64,000 nucleotides of DNA from JAHWKI01 sp035513575. Its GTDB lineage: Bacteria > Gemmatimonadota > Gemmatimonadetes > Longimicrobiales > RSA9. The notes beneath the pieces were generated by a model. It was not told the DNA's origin. It saw nothing but the letters and a program-made list of their open reading frames with translations, and did no database searches. Position 1 is the first letter of the stretch, and every line of letters begins with the position of its first letter. Below are positions 35,947 to 44,714 of the stretch, one piece after another. Made by a program: the position numbers and the translations under genes. The stretch spans positions 94,120 through 158,119 of the forward strand of contig DATKBW010000134.1 of the NCBI GenBank assembly GCA_035513575.1, in the 5' to 3' direction.

Positions 35947-37775
35947 TCCGCCCCCAGGTGCTCGAGGATCCTCTGCCCGAGCGCGGCGGAGAATCCGGGC
36001 ACCGCGGCCAGCTCTGCCACGGACGCCTCCCGCAGCGCCCGTACGCTGCCGAAGCGCGTGAGCAGCGCCCGCTGCCGCTTCGGGCCGACCCCGGGGATGT
36101 CCGCCAGCTCGCTCCAGAGCGTCCGCTTTCCGCGCAGGTTGCGGTTGTAACCGACGGCGAAGCGGTGGGCCTCGTTGCGGATCCGCTGGAGCAGTCGCAG
36201 CCCGGGGTGCGTGCGGCCCAGCCGGAGGGGCTCCGATCGGCCGGGGAGGAAGATCTCCTCCTCCCGTTTCGCCAGGGCGCACAGGGCGACGTCCGTCGCG
36301 CCGGCCGCCTCGAGCGCCGCCGCGGCCGCCGAGAGCTGGCCCTTCCCCCCATCGATCACCGCCAGATCCGGCAGCGGCAGCGCTTCGTCCATGCGGCGCC
36401 GGAAGTACCGCCCGACGACTTCCTGCATGGACCGGAAGTCATCATTGCGCCATTCTCCGCGCACCCGGAAGCGGCGGTATTCGCCCTTCTTGGGCTCGCC
36501 GTTCTCGAACACCACGGCGCTGCCCACCAGCTCCGCCCCCTGGGTATGGGAGATGTCGAAGCACACCATGAGGCGCGGCACCACCTTGAGCTCCAGCGCT
36601 TCCTGGAGATCGTAGACCACGTCGTCGGCGCGCGTCCGCGTGCCGTCATCCAGCATCGACCGCTCCTCCAGCACGTGACGGGCGTTCTGGGCGGCCAGCT
36701 CCACGAGCCGGCGCTTCTCGCCCCGCCGGGGGACGCGGATCGTCAGCCTGCGATCCGCGACCCCGTCCAGCAGCTCCTCCAGCGCCGCACGGTCCTCGAA
36801 CTCCAGCGGCACCAGCACTTCCCGGGGCAGGTCCTGCCGCCCCTGCTCCCCCCTTCCCAGGTAGAACCGGGTCGCCACCGCCGAGAGCACGGCCGCCTCG
36901 TCCTCCGACTCCAGGTTGGTGAAGTGGTCGACCTCGCGCCCCAGGAGCTTCCCGCCGCGGATCCGGAGCAGCACCGCGCTGGCGCTGTCGCCGTCGCGGG
37001 CGACGCCCACCACGTCCTGGTCCCCGCCGCGCACGTCCAGCGCCCGCTGGCGCCGCTCGATGGCGTCGAGCCCCACCAGCGTGTCGCGGAGCGTGGCCGC
37101 GCGCTCGAAATCGAGCCGCTCGACCCGCGTGCCCAGCTCCTCGACCACGCGCCGCCGGACCCCCGAGACATCGCCGCCGAGCACCTGGAGGATCTCGTCG
37201 ATCATCAAGCCGTACTCCGCCCGGGACTGGAGCCCCACGCACGGCGCGCGGCAGCGCCCGATGTGGTAGTCCAGGCACGGCCGGTCCGGCGTCTCCGTCG
37301 GCAGGTCGTAGCGGCAGCTCCGCACGGTGTACGCGCGCTTCACCACCTCCAGCGCCTGCCGCATGGCGCCCACCTCCGTGTACGGCCCGAAGTACCGCGC
37401 GCCGTCGTTGTCCACCTGCCGCGTCACGAACACCCGCGGGAACGGCTCGTTCACCGTCACCTTGATGTACGGGTAGCGCTTGTCGTCCTTCAGTCGGATG
37501 TTGAAGCGCGGCTGGTGCGTCTTCACGAGGTTCGACTCGAGGAGCAGCGCCTCCGCCTCGCTCCCCACCACCATCGTGTCGATGTCGGCGATGCGCCGGA
37601 CCATCTCCTCCTGCTTCGCCGACCACGCCGCGTCCGCGCTGAAGTGACCGCGCACGCGGGAGCGCAGCGACTTGGCCTTGCCGATGTAGAGGATCTCCCC
37701 GGCGCCGTCCTTGAACAGGTAGACGCCGGGGCTCGTCGGCAGGTGCCGCAGCTTGCGATCGAGTGTCTCGTTCAA
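35943..37775 (-). CDS. uvrC: Excinuclease ABC subunit C
   Basis: 610 residues. Makes both incisions in nucleotide excision repair. The GIY-YIG domain (about 13-90) starts LPTSPGVYLFKD with YIGKAKSLRSRV; a Cys-rich linker CLDYHIGRCRAPC follows (about 168-180), then a UVR motif, the UvrC RNase H-like domain (DISHTQGAELVG, VIDGGKGQL) and C-terminal helix-hairpin-helix motifs (IPGVGPKRQRALL). The start is TTG 37775, the first start before the GIY-YIG domain. It overlaps gltX by four bases. Confidence 0.95.
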   Translation of the reverse strand: MNETLDRKLRHLPTSPGVYLFKDGAGEILYIGKAKSLRSRVRGHFSADAAWSAKQEEMVRRIADIDTMVVGSEAEALLLESNLVKTHQPRFNIRLKDDKRYPYIKVTVNEPFPRVFVTRQVDNDGARYFGPYTEVGAMRQALEVVKRAYTVRSCRYDLPTETPDRPCLDYHIGRCRAPCVGLQSRAEYGLMIDEILQVLGGDVSGVRRRVVEELGTRVERLDFERAATLRDTLVGLDAIERRQRALDVRGGDQDVVGVARDGDSASAVLLRIRGGKLLGREVDHFTNLESEDEAAVLSAVATRFYLGRGEQGRQDLPREVLVPLEFEDRAALEELLDGVADRRLTIRVPRRGEKRRLVELAAQNARHVLEERSMLDDGTRTRADDVVYDLQEALELKVVPRLMVCFDISHTQGAELVGSAVVFENGEPKKGEYRRFRVRGEWRNDDFRSMQEVVGRYFRRRMDEALPLPDLAVIDGGKGQLSAAAAALEAAGATDVALCALAKREEEIFLPGRSEPLRLGRTHPGLRLLQRIRNEAHRFAVGYNRNLRGKRTLWSELADIPGVGPKRQRALLTRFGSVRALREASVAELAAVPGFSAALGQRILEHLGAE

Positions 37776-37827
37776 TTCCCTGGTGCCGCCCGTTCGGGTC
37801 CCTTCCCCGCCGGCCCTCTTACCCCGT

Positions 37828-39423
37828 TCACCGGGCCGGTTTCCCTCCCCCGAACCGCCGCCACACGCGCCCCAGGACGCCCTTCACTTCCGCCACGCCG
37901 AGCGCCGTGGCCACGGCGAAGTAGACCGTCACGAACGCGCCCAGGACCACCGCACCCGCCGGAATCGGATGCAACGGCGGCAGGAGGGAGCCCGCCCCCC
38001 ACCCGGCCGCGCCGGCCGCGGCCGCGGCCAGGACCATGCGCAGGAGCGGCCCCGTGGCCGGGAGCACGTCCCCGATCCGCTTCCCGAGGGCCCGTCGCAG
38101 CAGGGACCACTCCACCCAGGAGGCGATGCCGGATCCCAGCGCCAGCCCGGCGGGGCTCAGCGGGTGGCCGGCCACCTCGAAGTTCCGTCCCAGCAGCATG
38201 AGCCCGGCCCCCAGCCCCGCGGCCAGGAGCACGCGGACGGCGGCGTAGATGGCCGGGGTGCGGGTGTCACCCAGGGCGAAGAAGGAAGAGGAGAAGAGGC
38301 GCGTGGCCGTCGACGCGACGAGTCCCACGCTGTAGCCGATCAGCACGAAATGGGTCCACGCGGCGTCGTCCGCCCCGAAATCGCCCCGCTGGTAGAGGGC
38401 CGCGGTGATCCAGCCGCCGATGACGATGTACCCCATGGCGGCCGGGATCACGAGGAAGGCGATCCGGCGCAGGCCGGCTCGGATCCTGGCCTGGAGGACC
38501 TCCTTCGCCTGGTCGCGGTTCCGCGACAGCTCGGGGAGCTCCGCGGCGGCGACGGACATCCCGAACAGGCTCACGGGCAGGACGTAGAGGGTCTGGGCGT
38601 AGCCGAGGACCGCGACCGCCCCCTCCACGAGGAACGAGGCCAGGATCAGGTCGAAGTACGTGCTCACCTGCACCACGCCCCGGCCGAGCGTCGCCGGTCC
38701 GGCGTTGCGGATCGTCCTGCGGGCGGACGCGAAACGCGTATTCAGGCTCAGCCGGAAGGAACGCTCCAGGCGAAACACCCAGGGGAGCTGGATGAGGAAC
38801 TGGAGCCCGCCCCCGGCCAGCGCCGCCCACCCCAGGATGATCACCAGGTCCGGCTGTCCCCGCCCCGGCCCGAAGACCAGCAGGGCGCCGATCATCACCG
38901 CGTTCCACAGGACGGGCGCCACGTAGGGGATGAAGAAGCTGCGGTGGCTGTTCAGGATCCCGAGCGACCACGCCGACAGGACCAGCACGCCGGTCATGGG
39001 GAAGAGGATCCGGACGAGCCGGATCGTGAGCTCCCGCTGCAGGCCGTCGAACCCCGGCGTGAAGACCGTGACCAGCGCCGGCGCGAGGAGGACGCCGATC
39101 AGCGTCAGAGCCCCCGCAACCGCGAGAAGCAGCGCGAACACCACACCGGCGAGCCGCCCCGCCTCTTCCTCCCGCCCGTCCTGGAGCAGCTTGGAGTACT
39201 CCGGGATGAACGACGCGCTGAGCGTCCCCTCCCCGAGCAGGTTCTGGAGCACGTTCGGCATCTTGCTCGCCGCCCGCCACGCGTCCGCCGACACCGACGT
39301 GCCGAAGAACCGGCTGAACACCATCTCCCGGACGAGCCCGGCGATCCGGCTCAGGAAGATGCCCGCCGCCACCCACCGGGCGGACCGCCCCGAGCCGTGT
39401 TTCTCCTCCGGAGCTTCAGCCAC
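37828..39423 (-). CDS. murJ: Lipid II flippase MurJ
   Basis: 531 residues, 14 predicted membrane helices, MOP-superfamily exporter that flips lipid II across the inner membrane for peptidoglycan assembly. The family pattern SRIAGLVREMVFSRFFG (about 21-37) and ASKMPNVLQNLLGEGTLSAS (about 48-67) are clear, and the internal charged residues needed for flipping are present. GTG 39423 follows GGGGAGG, overlaps the small upstream gene by eight bases, and gives the first helix at about 14. Confidence 0.94.
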   Translation of the reverse strand: MAEAPEEKHGSGRSARWVAAGIFLSRIAGLVREMVFSRFFGTSVSADAWRAASKMPNVLQNLLGEGTLSASFIPEYSKLLQDGREEEAGRLAGVVFALLLAVAGALTLIGVLLAPALVTVFTPGFDGLQRELTIRLVRILFPMTGVLVLSAWSLGILNSHRSFFIPYVAPVLWNAVMIGALLVFGPGRGQPDLVIILGWAALAGGGLQFLIQLPWVFRLERSFRLSLNTRFASARRTIRNAGPATLGRGVVQVSTYFDLILASFLVEGAVAVLGYAQTLYVLPVSLFGMSVAAAELPELSRNRDQAKEVLQARIRAGLRRIAFLVIPAAMGYIVIGGWITAALYQRGDFGADDAAWTHFVLIGYSVGLVASTATRLFSSSFFALGDTRTPAIYAAVRVLLAAGLGAGLMLLGRNFEVAGHPLSPAGLALGSGIASWVEWSLLRRALGKRIGDVLPATGPLLRMVLAAAAAGAAGWGAGSLLPPLHPIPAGAVVLGAFVTVYFAVATALGVAEVKGVLGRVWRRFGGGKPAR

Positions 39424-39673
39424 CGTCCTCCCCGGCCGGCAGCCGCCTTCCTCCTCCCCGCTCCTCCAGCAGCCGCGTCGTGAACTCCGCCTGCTCCCGG
39501 AGCCGCTCCACCTCGGCCGACAGCCGCTCCAGCTCCGACTCCAGCCGCGCCAGCCGCGCGCTCTCCGGCGCGCCCCCCTCGATCCGGCGGGCCAGCGCAC
39601 GACCCAGCTGCGAGTCCAGGATCACCGCCAGCAGCGGGATCAGGAGGATGAGCAGGAAGACCAGCCCCCACAT
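39416..39673 (-). CDS. Small membrane-anchored coiled-coil protein
   Basis: 85 residues, not recognised. One strong N-terminal membrane helix (about 2-20, LVFLLILLIPLLAVIL) is followed by a charged heptad-rich helix (about 30-68, RLARLESELERLSAEVERLR) and an Arg/Gly-rich tail. This layout resembles PspB-type or cell-division-associated coiled-coil proteins but lacks their signatures. ATG 39673 lies four bases after the bshC stop and the end overlaps murJ, so it should be made together with MurJ. Confidence 0.6.
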   Translation of the reverse strand: MWGLVFLLILLIPLLAVILDSQLGRALARRIEGGAPESARLARLESELERLSAEVERLREQAEFTTRLLEERGGGRRLPAGEDGG

Positions 39674-39677
39674 GCGG

Positions 39678-41300
39678 CTACCCGCACTCCGGCCCGGCCC
39701 ACCCGGAACCGGTCCCGTCCAGCCGGATCTCCATCCGCTCCAGAATCGCACCGAGAAGCCCGCCACCATACCGGGCGATGTACTGGTGCACGTTCAGGAC
39801 CCGCTCCTGCGGCTTCCCCAGCGGCGCCAGGTTCGCCGCCGCCTTCTCGAGCTGCTCGAGCCCCGTCTCGTTCTGCGCCTTCAGGTGCTGCCGGATCTTC
39901 TTCTCCACGTCCGCCACCCCCTTGAACGCCTCGCCCCGGGCCTGGAAGATCGGCCCCTTCAGCGTCGGGTCGATCCCACGCGCCGCCTCGTACACCGCCT
40001 CGTACCCCGCCTGCACGCTCTCCCGCAGCCGCCCCACCGCAGCTTCTACGTCGGCCGGCACCTCCTCCCTCACTACCTCCGCAACCAGCTCGTGCACCGG
40101 CCGGCCGAAGTCCGCCACGTCCAGACCGAACTTCGCCAGCACCTTCCGCACCTTCCCCTCCACCAGCGTCACGCTCAGCCGCGGCACGATCAGCGGCATC
40201 CCCACCCCGTGCGCCTCGAACAGGCACCCCGTCTGCGCAAGATAGCTCACCTCGCCCGGCCCTCCCACGTACGCCAGCGTCGGGAACACCGCGCTCTCCA
40301 CCACCGGCCGCAGCACCACGTTCCCCGAGAACCGCTCCGGCGCTTCCGCCAGCAGCGACCCCACCTCCTCCGCGCCCAGGCGCCGCCGCGAGGACCGCAG
40401 CTGCCAACCCCCCTCTTCCCGCACCAGCCGCTCCCGCCCCGCCCCATCCTCGTAGAACACGTTGCTCGCGCCCGGCAGGATCGCCACCTGCCCTCCGTAC
40501 CCCGCCGCCTCCAGCCGCGCCGTCTGCCCCGCCAGCGCCGCCTCGTGCGCCTCCGACCGCTCCAGCTCCCGGCGAATCACCGGCTCGCCCAGACGGCGCA
40601 CCACCGGGTCCTGGGCATCGACCAGGCCGAGGGTCAGCCCGTCGCAGAGCCCTGCCATTATGGCGGTGAAGGCGGCCGCCACCGTCCCGCCGGAATAGGC
40701 GTCTCGAATCCGCTCGAGCACGATGGGCGTAAACTCTGATGGTGGCAGGATATCGGCCAGTTGATCCAAAGCTGTTTCTGCCCCTCCCTGGAGGTCTCGG
40801 CGGCCCATGGACCGGATCGAGGCGGGGTCGCCGTCCAGGGCGAGCCGATGGAGCGCGTTCGCCGAATCGAGGACATGGACGTGGTTGGCCTCATCCCAGT
40901 CATGGTCATCGGAGGCGATCCAGAAGAGGGCGAGGACGGGCGCGTCGAGGAGCGCTTCGAGGCGGGCGGCGAGGGCGACGGCGGAGAGGGCCTTGGAAAC
41001 GGTGTAGAGGGGTCCACCGAAGAGTCCCGGCTGCTGGCCGGTCGTGACGAGGAACCCTTCCCCTGCCGCGATGCGGTCGAGCCTCTCCCTGGCGGGATCG
41101 CTCAGGGGCCGGACGGCGCCGGCCATGGCGCGCAGGGAAGCCGGATCGAATCGGAGGCGGACGTCGGCGGCTTTGCGGCGGTATGCGTCGGGGTCGAAGG
41201 GGCTGCCGGGGAAGAACGGGGCGAGGGCGCGATCGCCGGCGAGATAATCCCGGAGGAGGGGTCCGCCGCCGAGGGTCCGGACGAGGATGTCCAGGCTCAC
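39678..41300 (-). CDS. bshC: Bacillithiol biosynthesis cysteine ligase BshC
   Basis: 540 residues. BshC joins cysteine to glucosaminyl malate in the last step of bacillithiol synthesis. The signature segments TTGQQPGLFGGPLYTVSKAL (about 85-104) and FWIASDDHDWDEANHV (about 126-141) match the family, and ERVLNVHQYIARYG near the C-terminus is the coiled-coil tail. The gene sits in an outer-membrane/lipid A run rather than with bshA or bshB, neither of which is in the window. GTG 41300 is the likely start. Confidence 0.93.
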   Translation of the reverse strand: MSLDILVRTLGGGPLLRDYLAGDRALAPFFPGSPFDPDAYRRKAADVRLRFDPASLRAMAGAVRPLSDPARERLDRIAAGEGFLVTTGQQPGLFGGPLYTVSKALSAVALAARLEALLDAPVLALFWIASDDHDWDEANHVHVLDSANALHRLALDGDPASIRSMGRRDLQGGAETALDQLADILPPSEFTPIVLERIRDAYSGGTVAAAFTAIMAGLCDGLTLGLVDAQDPVVRRLGEPVIRRELERSEAHEAALAGQTARLEAAGYGGQVAILPGASNVFYEDGAGRERLVREEGGWQLRSSRRRLGAEEVGSLLAEAPERFSGNVVLRPVVESAVFPTLAYVGGPGEVSYLAQTGCLFEAHGVGMPLIVPRLSVTLVEGKVRKVLAKFGLDVADFGRPVHELVAEVVREEVPADVEAAVGRLRESVQAGYEAVYEAARGIDPTLKGPIFQARGEAFKGVADVEKKIRQHLKAQNETGLEQLEKAAANLAPLGKPQERVLNVHQYIARYGGGLLGAILERMEIRLDGTGSGWAGPECG

Positions 41301-41364
41301 GTGGGCACTCCGCTCGCGCCCGCGGGCCGTGCGACGGCTGTGCCGGGTGCCGCCGGTGTGCCGC

Positions 41365-41835
41365 TCATCCCTTGTGGTACGGCTCGCCCCGCGCGATGGT
41401 GCCGGCGCGATAGAGCTGCTCCGCGAGGACGAGGCGGGCGAAGTCGTGCGGCAGGGTCATGGGGGACAGGGAAAGCTGGTACGCCGCGTCCTTGAAGAGT
41501 GTGCGATCGAGGCCGAAAGCGCCGCCGATCAGGAAAGCAGCGCCGGGGCTGCCGCGGAGGGCGAGCTCGCCGAGGTAGCGGGCGAGGCGTTCCGACGGCC
41601 AGGGCTCGCCCGCCCGGGTGACGACGATGATCTCGGCTCCCGGCGGGATGGCGATGCGGAGCCGCTCCCCCTCCCGCCTGCGCACGTCGGTGACGGGACG
41701 GCCCTGCGCCGCCCGCTCGGGGCGCACCTCGGTGGTCTCCAGCTTCCAGTAGCGGCCGGCCCGGGTCTCGTACTCCCGGATGGCGGGGAGGAGGAGCTTG
41801 TCCGGGCGTCCCACGGCGGCGACGACGACCTTCAC
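41365..41835 (-). CDS. rlmH: 23S rRNA (pseudouridine-1915 N3)-methyltransferase RlmH
   Basis: 156 residues, SPOUT methyltransferase that modifies helix 69 of 23S rRNA. The SAM-binding knot shows FLIGGAFG (about 102-109) and the C-terminal motif EQLYRAGTIARGEPYHKG (about 139-156) is diagnostic. Start GTG 41835 lies six bases after the glutamate dehydrogenase stop; a 64-base gap separates it from bshC. Confidence 0.96.
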   Translation of the reverse strand: MKVVVAAVGRPDKLLLPAIREYETRAGRYWKLETTEVRPERAAQGRPVTDVRRREGERLRIAIPPGAEIIVVTRAGEPWPSERLARYLGELALRGSPGAAFLIGGAFGLDRTLFKDAAYQLSLSPMTLPHDFARLVLAEQLYRAGTIARGEPYHKG

Positions 41836-41841
41836 CGGGGC

Positions 41842-43134
41842 TCAGGCGTAGATCCCGCGCATCCGATGGACGGCGGCGACGCGGTCGATGGACAGCATGT
41901 AGGAGGCGGTCCTCATGTTGACGCTGTGCTGCCGGGCGTAGTCGAGGACGTTGTGGAAGGACCGGATCATGACCTCCCGGAGCCGCTTGATCACCAGCTC
42001 CTCGCTCCAGGCGTATCCCTCGCGGTTCTGGACCCACTCGAAGTAGCTGACGGTCACACCGCCGGCGTTCGCGAGGATGTCCGGGATCACGAAGACGCCC
42101 TTCTCATCCAGGATCGCGTCGGCGGGGGCGGTGGTGGGTCCGTTGGCGCCCTCGGCGATGATCTTCGCGTTGATGTTCGGGGCGTTGCGCTTCGTGATCA
42201 CGTTCTCCAGCGCTGCGGGGACCAGCACGTCCACGTCCAGCTCGAGGAGCTCCTCGTTCGTGATGGGCTCGCCGTGGGGGAAGCCCTCGAGGAACTGGTG
42301 CTCGGCGAGCCACTTCAGCGCTTCGCTGATGTAGATGCCGTTGGCGTTGTAGATGGCCCCGGTCATGTCGCTGATGCCGACGACCGTGAGCCCCTCCTCC
42401 TCGAGCAGCCGGGCCGCGACCGAGCCGACGTTCCCGAAGCCCTGGACGGCCACCGTCGTTCCGTGGACCGGGATCCCGAGCTCACGGAGCGCTTCCCGGA
42501 CCACGATCTTCACGCCCCGGCCGGTCGCATCCCGGCGTCCCAGCGACCCGCCCATGGCCACGGGCTTCCCCGTCACGACCGAGGTCACGGTGTGGCGCAT
42601 GTGCATGGAATACGTGTCCATGATCCACGCCATCACCCGCTCGTTGGTGTTCACGTCGGGAGCGGGGACGTCGGAGTCCGGCCCCAGGACGTCGAGGATC
42701 GACGCCGTGTAGCGCCGCGTCAGACGCTCCAGCTCCCCCGTGGACAGCCGGTAGGGGTCGCAGACCACGCCGCCCTTCGCGCCGCCGAAGGGGATGTCGA
42801 CGACGGCGCACTTCCACGTCATCCAGGCGGCCAGCGCCGTCACCTCGTCCAGCGTGACCTTGGGGTCGAAGCGGATCCCTCCCTTGGCCGGCCCGCGGGA
42901 CGGGTTGTACAGCACCCGGATCCCCTGGAAGACCTCCACCTCCCCGTTGTCCATCATCACGGGCACGGACGTGATGATCTGCTTCTCCGGGTGCCGCAGG
43001 ACCGCATAGATGCCGGGCTCCAGGTTCAGCAGCTCGGCGGCCTGGTCGAACCGCTCCATCATCGCCTCGAACGGGTTCTCCTCGTTGAGGACGGGGTCCT
43101 TGTCCGGCCGGATGATATTGGGAACGGATTGCAT
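41842..43134 (-). CDS. Glutamate dehydrogenase (Glu/Leu/Phe/Val family)
   Basis: 430 residues. Interconverts glutamate and 2-oxoglutarate plus ammonia. The catalytic region GPAKGGIRFDP (about 80-90) with its substrate Lys, the PFGGAKGGV motif (about 113-121) with the catalytic Lys, and the nucleotide motif VQGFGNVGS (about 223-231) are present. Cofactor specificity (NAD or NADP) is not certain. ATG 43134 overlaps the nadB stop by one base; an upstream in-frame GTG is inside nadB. Confidence 0.93.
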   Translation of the reverse strand: MQSVPNIIRPDKDPVLNEENPFEAMMERFDQAAELLNLEPGIYAVLRHPEKQIITSVPVMMDNGEVEVFQGIRVLYNPSRGPAKGGIRFDPKVTLDEVTALAAWMTWKCAVVDIPFGGAKGGVVCDPYRLSTGELERLTRRYTASILDVLGPDSDVPAPDVNTNERVMAWIMDTYSMHMRHTVTSVVTGKPVAMGGSLGRRDATGRGVKIVVREALRELGIPVHGTTVAVQGFGNVGSVAARLLEEEGLTVVGISDMTGAIYNANGIYISEALKWLAEHQFLEGFPHGEPITNEELLELDVDVLVPAALENVITKRNAPNINAKIIAEGANGPTTAPADAILDEKGVFVIPDILANAGGVTVSYFEWVQNREGYAWSEELVIKRLREVMIRSFHNVLDYARQHSVNMRTASYMLSIDRVAAVHRMRGIYA

Positions 43135-44714
43135 CAGTCGCTCGCGGCCAACGGGCACGGCACCGTGTCGGCCCGGAATCGTTCATCGGTACGGGGGTGA
43201 TCCACGTTGAAGTGGAGCCCCCGGCTCTCTTTCCTGCTCCTCGCGCTCCGGACGATCAGCGCGGCGACCTGACAGAGGTTGCGCATCTCGGCGGCGTCGG
43301 CGTCCACCGGGCCGCGGGCCCAGAGCGCCTCGGCCCTCTCCCGCAACGCATGCACGCGCGACTGCGCCTCCTCGAGCCGCGCGTCGCTGCGCACGATCCC
43401 GCAATCATCCCACATGATCCCCCGGAGGTCGGATCCGATCGCCGCCGTTTCGCCCCCGTCCCGGGCGGCGCCTGCCCCGACCACGGGGACCACCGCGGGC
43501 TCGGGCGGGTCCTCCCCCAGCTCGGCCCGCACCGCCAGGGCCGCGCGATGGCTGTAAACCACCGCCTCCAGGAGCGAGTTGGATGCTAGACGATTGGCCC
43601 CATGCACGCCAGTACACGCGACCTCTCCCGCAGCGTACAGTCCCCGCACCGCGGTTCGGCCATCCTGGTCGGTCAGCACGCCGCCGCACGCGTAATGGGC
43701 CGCGGGAACCACCGGGACGGGGTCACGGAGCGCGTCCACGCCCCGCGCGGCGCACGCCTCCACGATGTAGGGGAAGCGGCGCGCGATGGTGTCGGCGCCG
43801 ATGGGCGAGAGGTCCAGGAGCACGAAGGGGTCGGCGCGCTCCTTCAGGACCCGGTCGATGGCCCGAGCCACGATGTCCCGGGTCGACAGCGATCCCTCGG
43901 CATGCCCCGCCATGACGAGATCCCCCGCCCGCGTCCGCAGGACCGCCCCCTCGCCCCGGACCGCTTCCGAGATCAGGATGGCCTGCCCCTCGGCCGGATA
44001 GAGCGCGGTGGGATGGAACTGGACGAACTCGAGGTTGGCCACCGTCGCGCCGGCGCGATAGGCCATGGCCACGCCATCGCCGGTGGCGATGTCGGGGTTC
44101 GTCGTATGCCGGTACACGCGGCCGAGGCCGCCGCTGGCCAGCAGGGTCCGCCGCGCCCGGACCGCCAGCAGGCGATCGCCCCTGTGGTCGTAGACCAGCG
44201 CACCGCCGCAGGCCCGCCGCGCCCCCTCCCCCCCGACGATGAGGTCCAGGACCACGTGGTCCTCCAGGATCTCGATCCCCGGGTGGTCCGCCACGGCATC
44301 GAGCAGCGCGCGCTCGATCTCACGCCCGGTCAGGTCCTGCGCATGGACGATCCTGCGCCTCGAATGCCCCCCCTCCCGGCCGAGCGAAAGCCGGCCCCGC
44401 TCCGTCGTGAAGCGGGCGCCCCAGTCCATGAGCTCACGCACGCGCTGCGGTCCCTCGCGCACCAGCGCCCGCACCGCGGCCTCGTGGCAGAGGCCGGCAC
44501 CGGCCTTCAGCGTGTCCCGGACGTGCAGCTCGAACTCGTCCTCCGGGTCCATCACGGCCGCGATGCCGCCCTGCGCGTAGTTCGTGCTGGAATCCGCCCG
44601 GCGCTTCTTCGTCACCAGCACGACCTGCGCGTGGTCGGCGGTCTTCAGGGCGAACGTGAGCCCGGCGATCCCGCTGCCGATCACGAGGACGTCCATGGCC
44701 CGGCTCTCGATCAC
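43134..44714 (-). CDS. nadB: L-aspartate oxidase
   Basis: 526 residues, FAD enzyme that oxidises L-aspartate to iminosuccinate, the first step of de novo NAD synthesis. The N-terminal GSGIAGL FAD motif, the family segment TNYAQGGIAAV, and the later HFHP-type motif (QFHPTALY, with GAVLRTRAGD) are seen, as is ACTGVHGANRLASNSLLEA (near 360-380). GTG 44714 overlaps the lpxK stop by four bases and has a GGAGG site; ATG 44696 is an alternative. Partners nadA and nadC are not here. Its place after lpxK looks like operon fusion rather than pathway logic. Confidence 0.94.
   Translation of the reverse strand: MIESRAMDVLVIGSGIAGLTFALKTADHAQVVLVTKKRRADSSTNYAQGGIAAVMDPEDEFELHVRDTLKAGAGLCHEAAVRALVREGPQRVRELMDWGARFTTERGRLSLGREGGHSRRRIVHAQDLTGREIERALLDAVADHPGIEILEDHVVLDLIVGGEGARRACGGALVYDHRGDRLLAVRARRTLLASGGLGRVYRHTTNPDIATGDGVAMAYRAGATVANLEFVQFHPTALYPAEGQAILISEAVRGEGAVLRTRAGDLVMAGHAEGSLSTRDIVARAIDRVLKERADPFVLLDLSPIGADTIARRFPYIVEACAARGVDALRDPVPVVPAAHYACGGVLTDQDGRTAVRGLYAAGEVACTGVHGANRLASNSLLEAVVYSHRAALAVRAELGEDPPEPAVVPVVGAGAARDGGETAAIGSDLRGIMWDDCGIVRSDARLEEAQSRVHALRERAEALWARGPVDADAAEMRNLCQVAALIVRSARSRKESRGLHFNVDHPRTDERFRADTVPCPLAASD

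Noticed and set aside
37810..37839. Stem-loop across the murJ stop codon as a terminator
   Set aside because: Seven-pair stem with a long loop, overlaps the last codons, and no T run follows; in a GC-rich window such stems are expected by chance.
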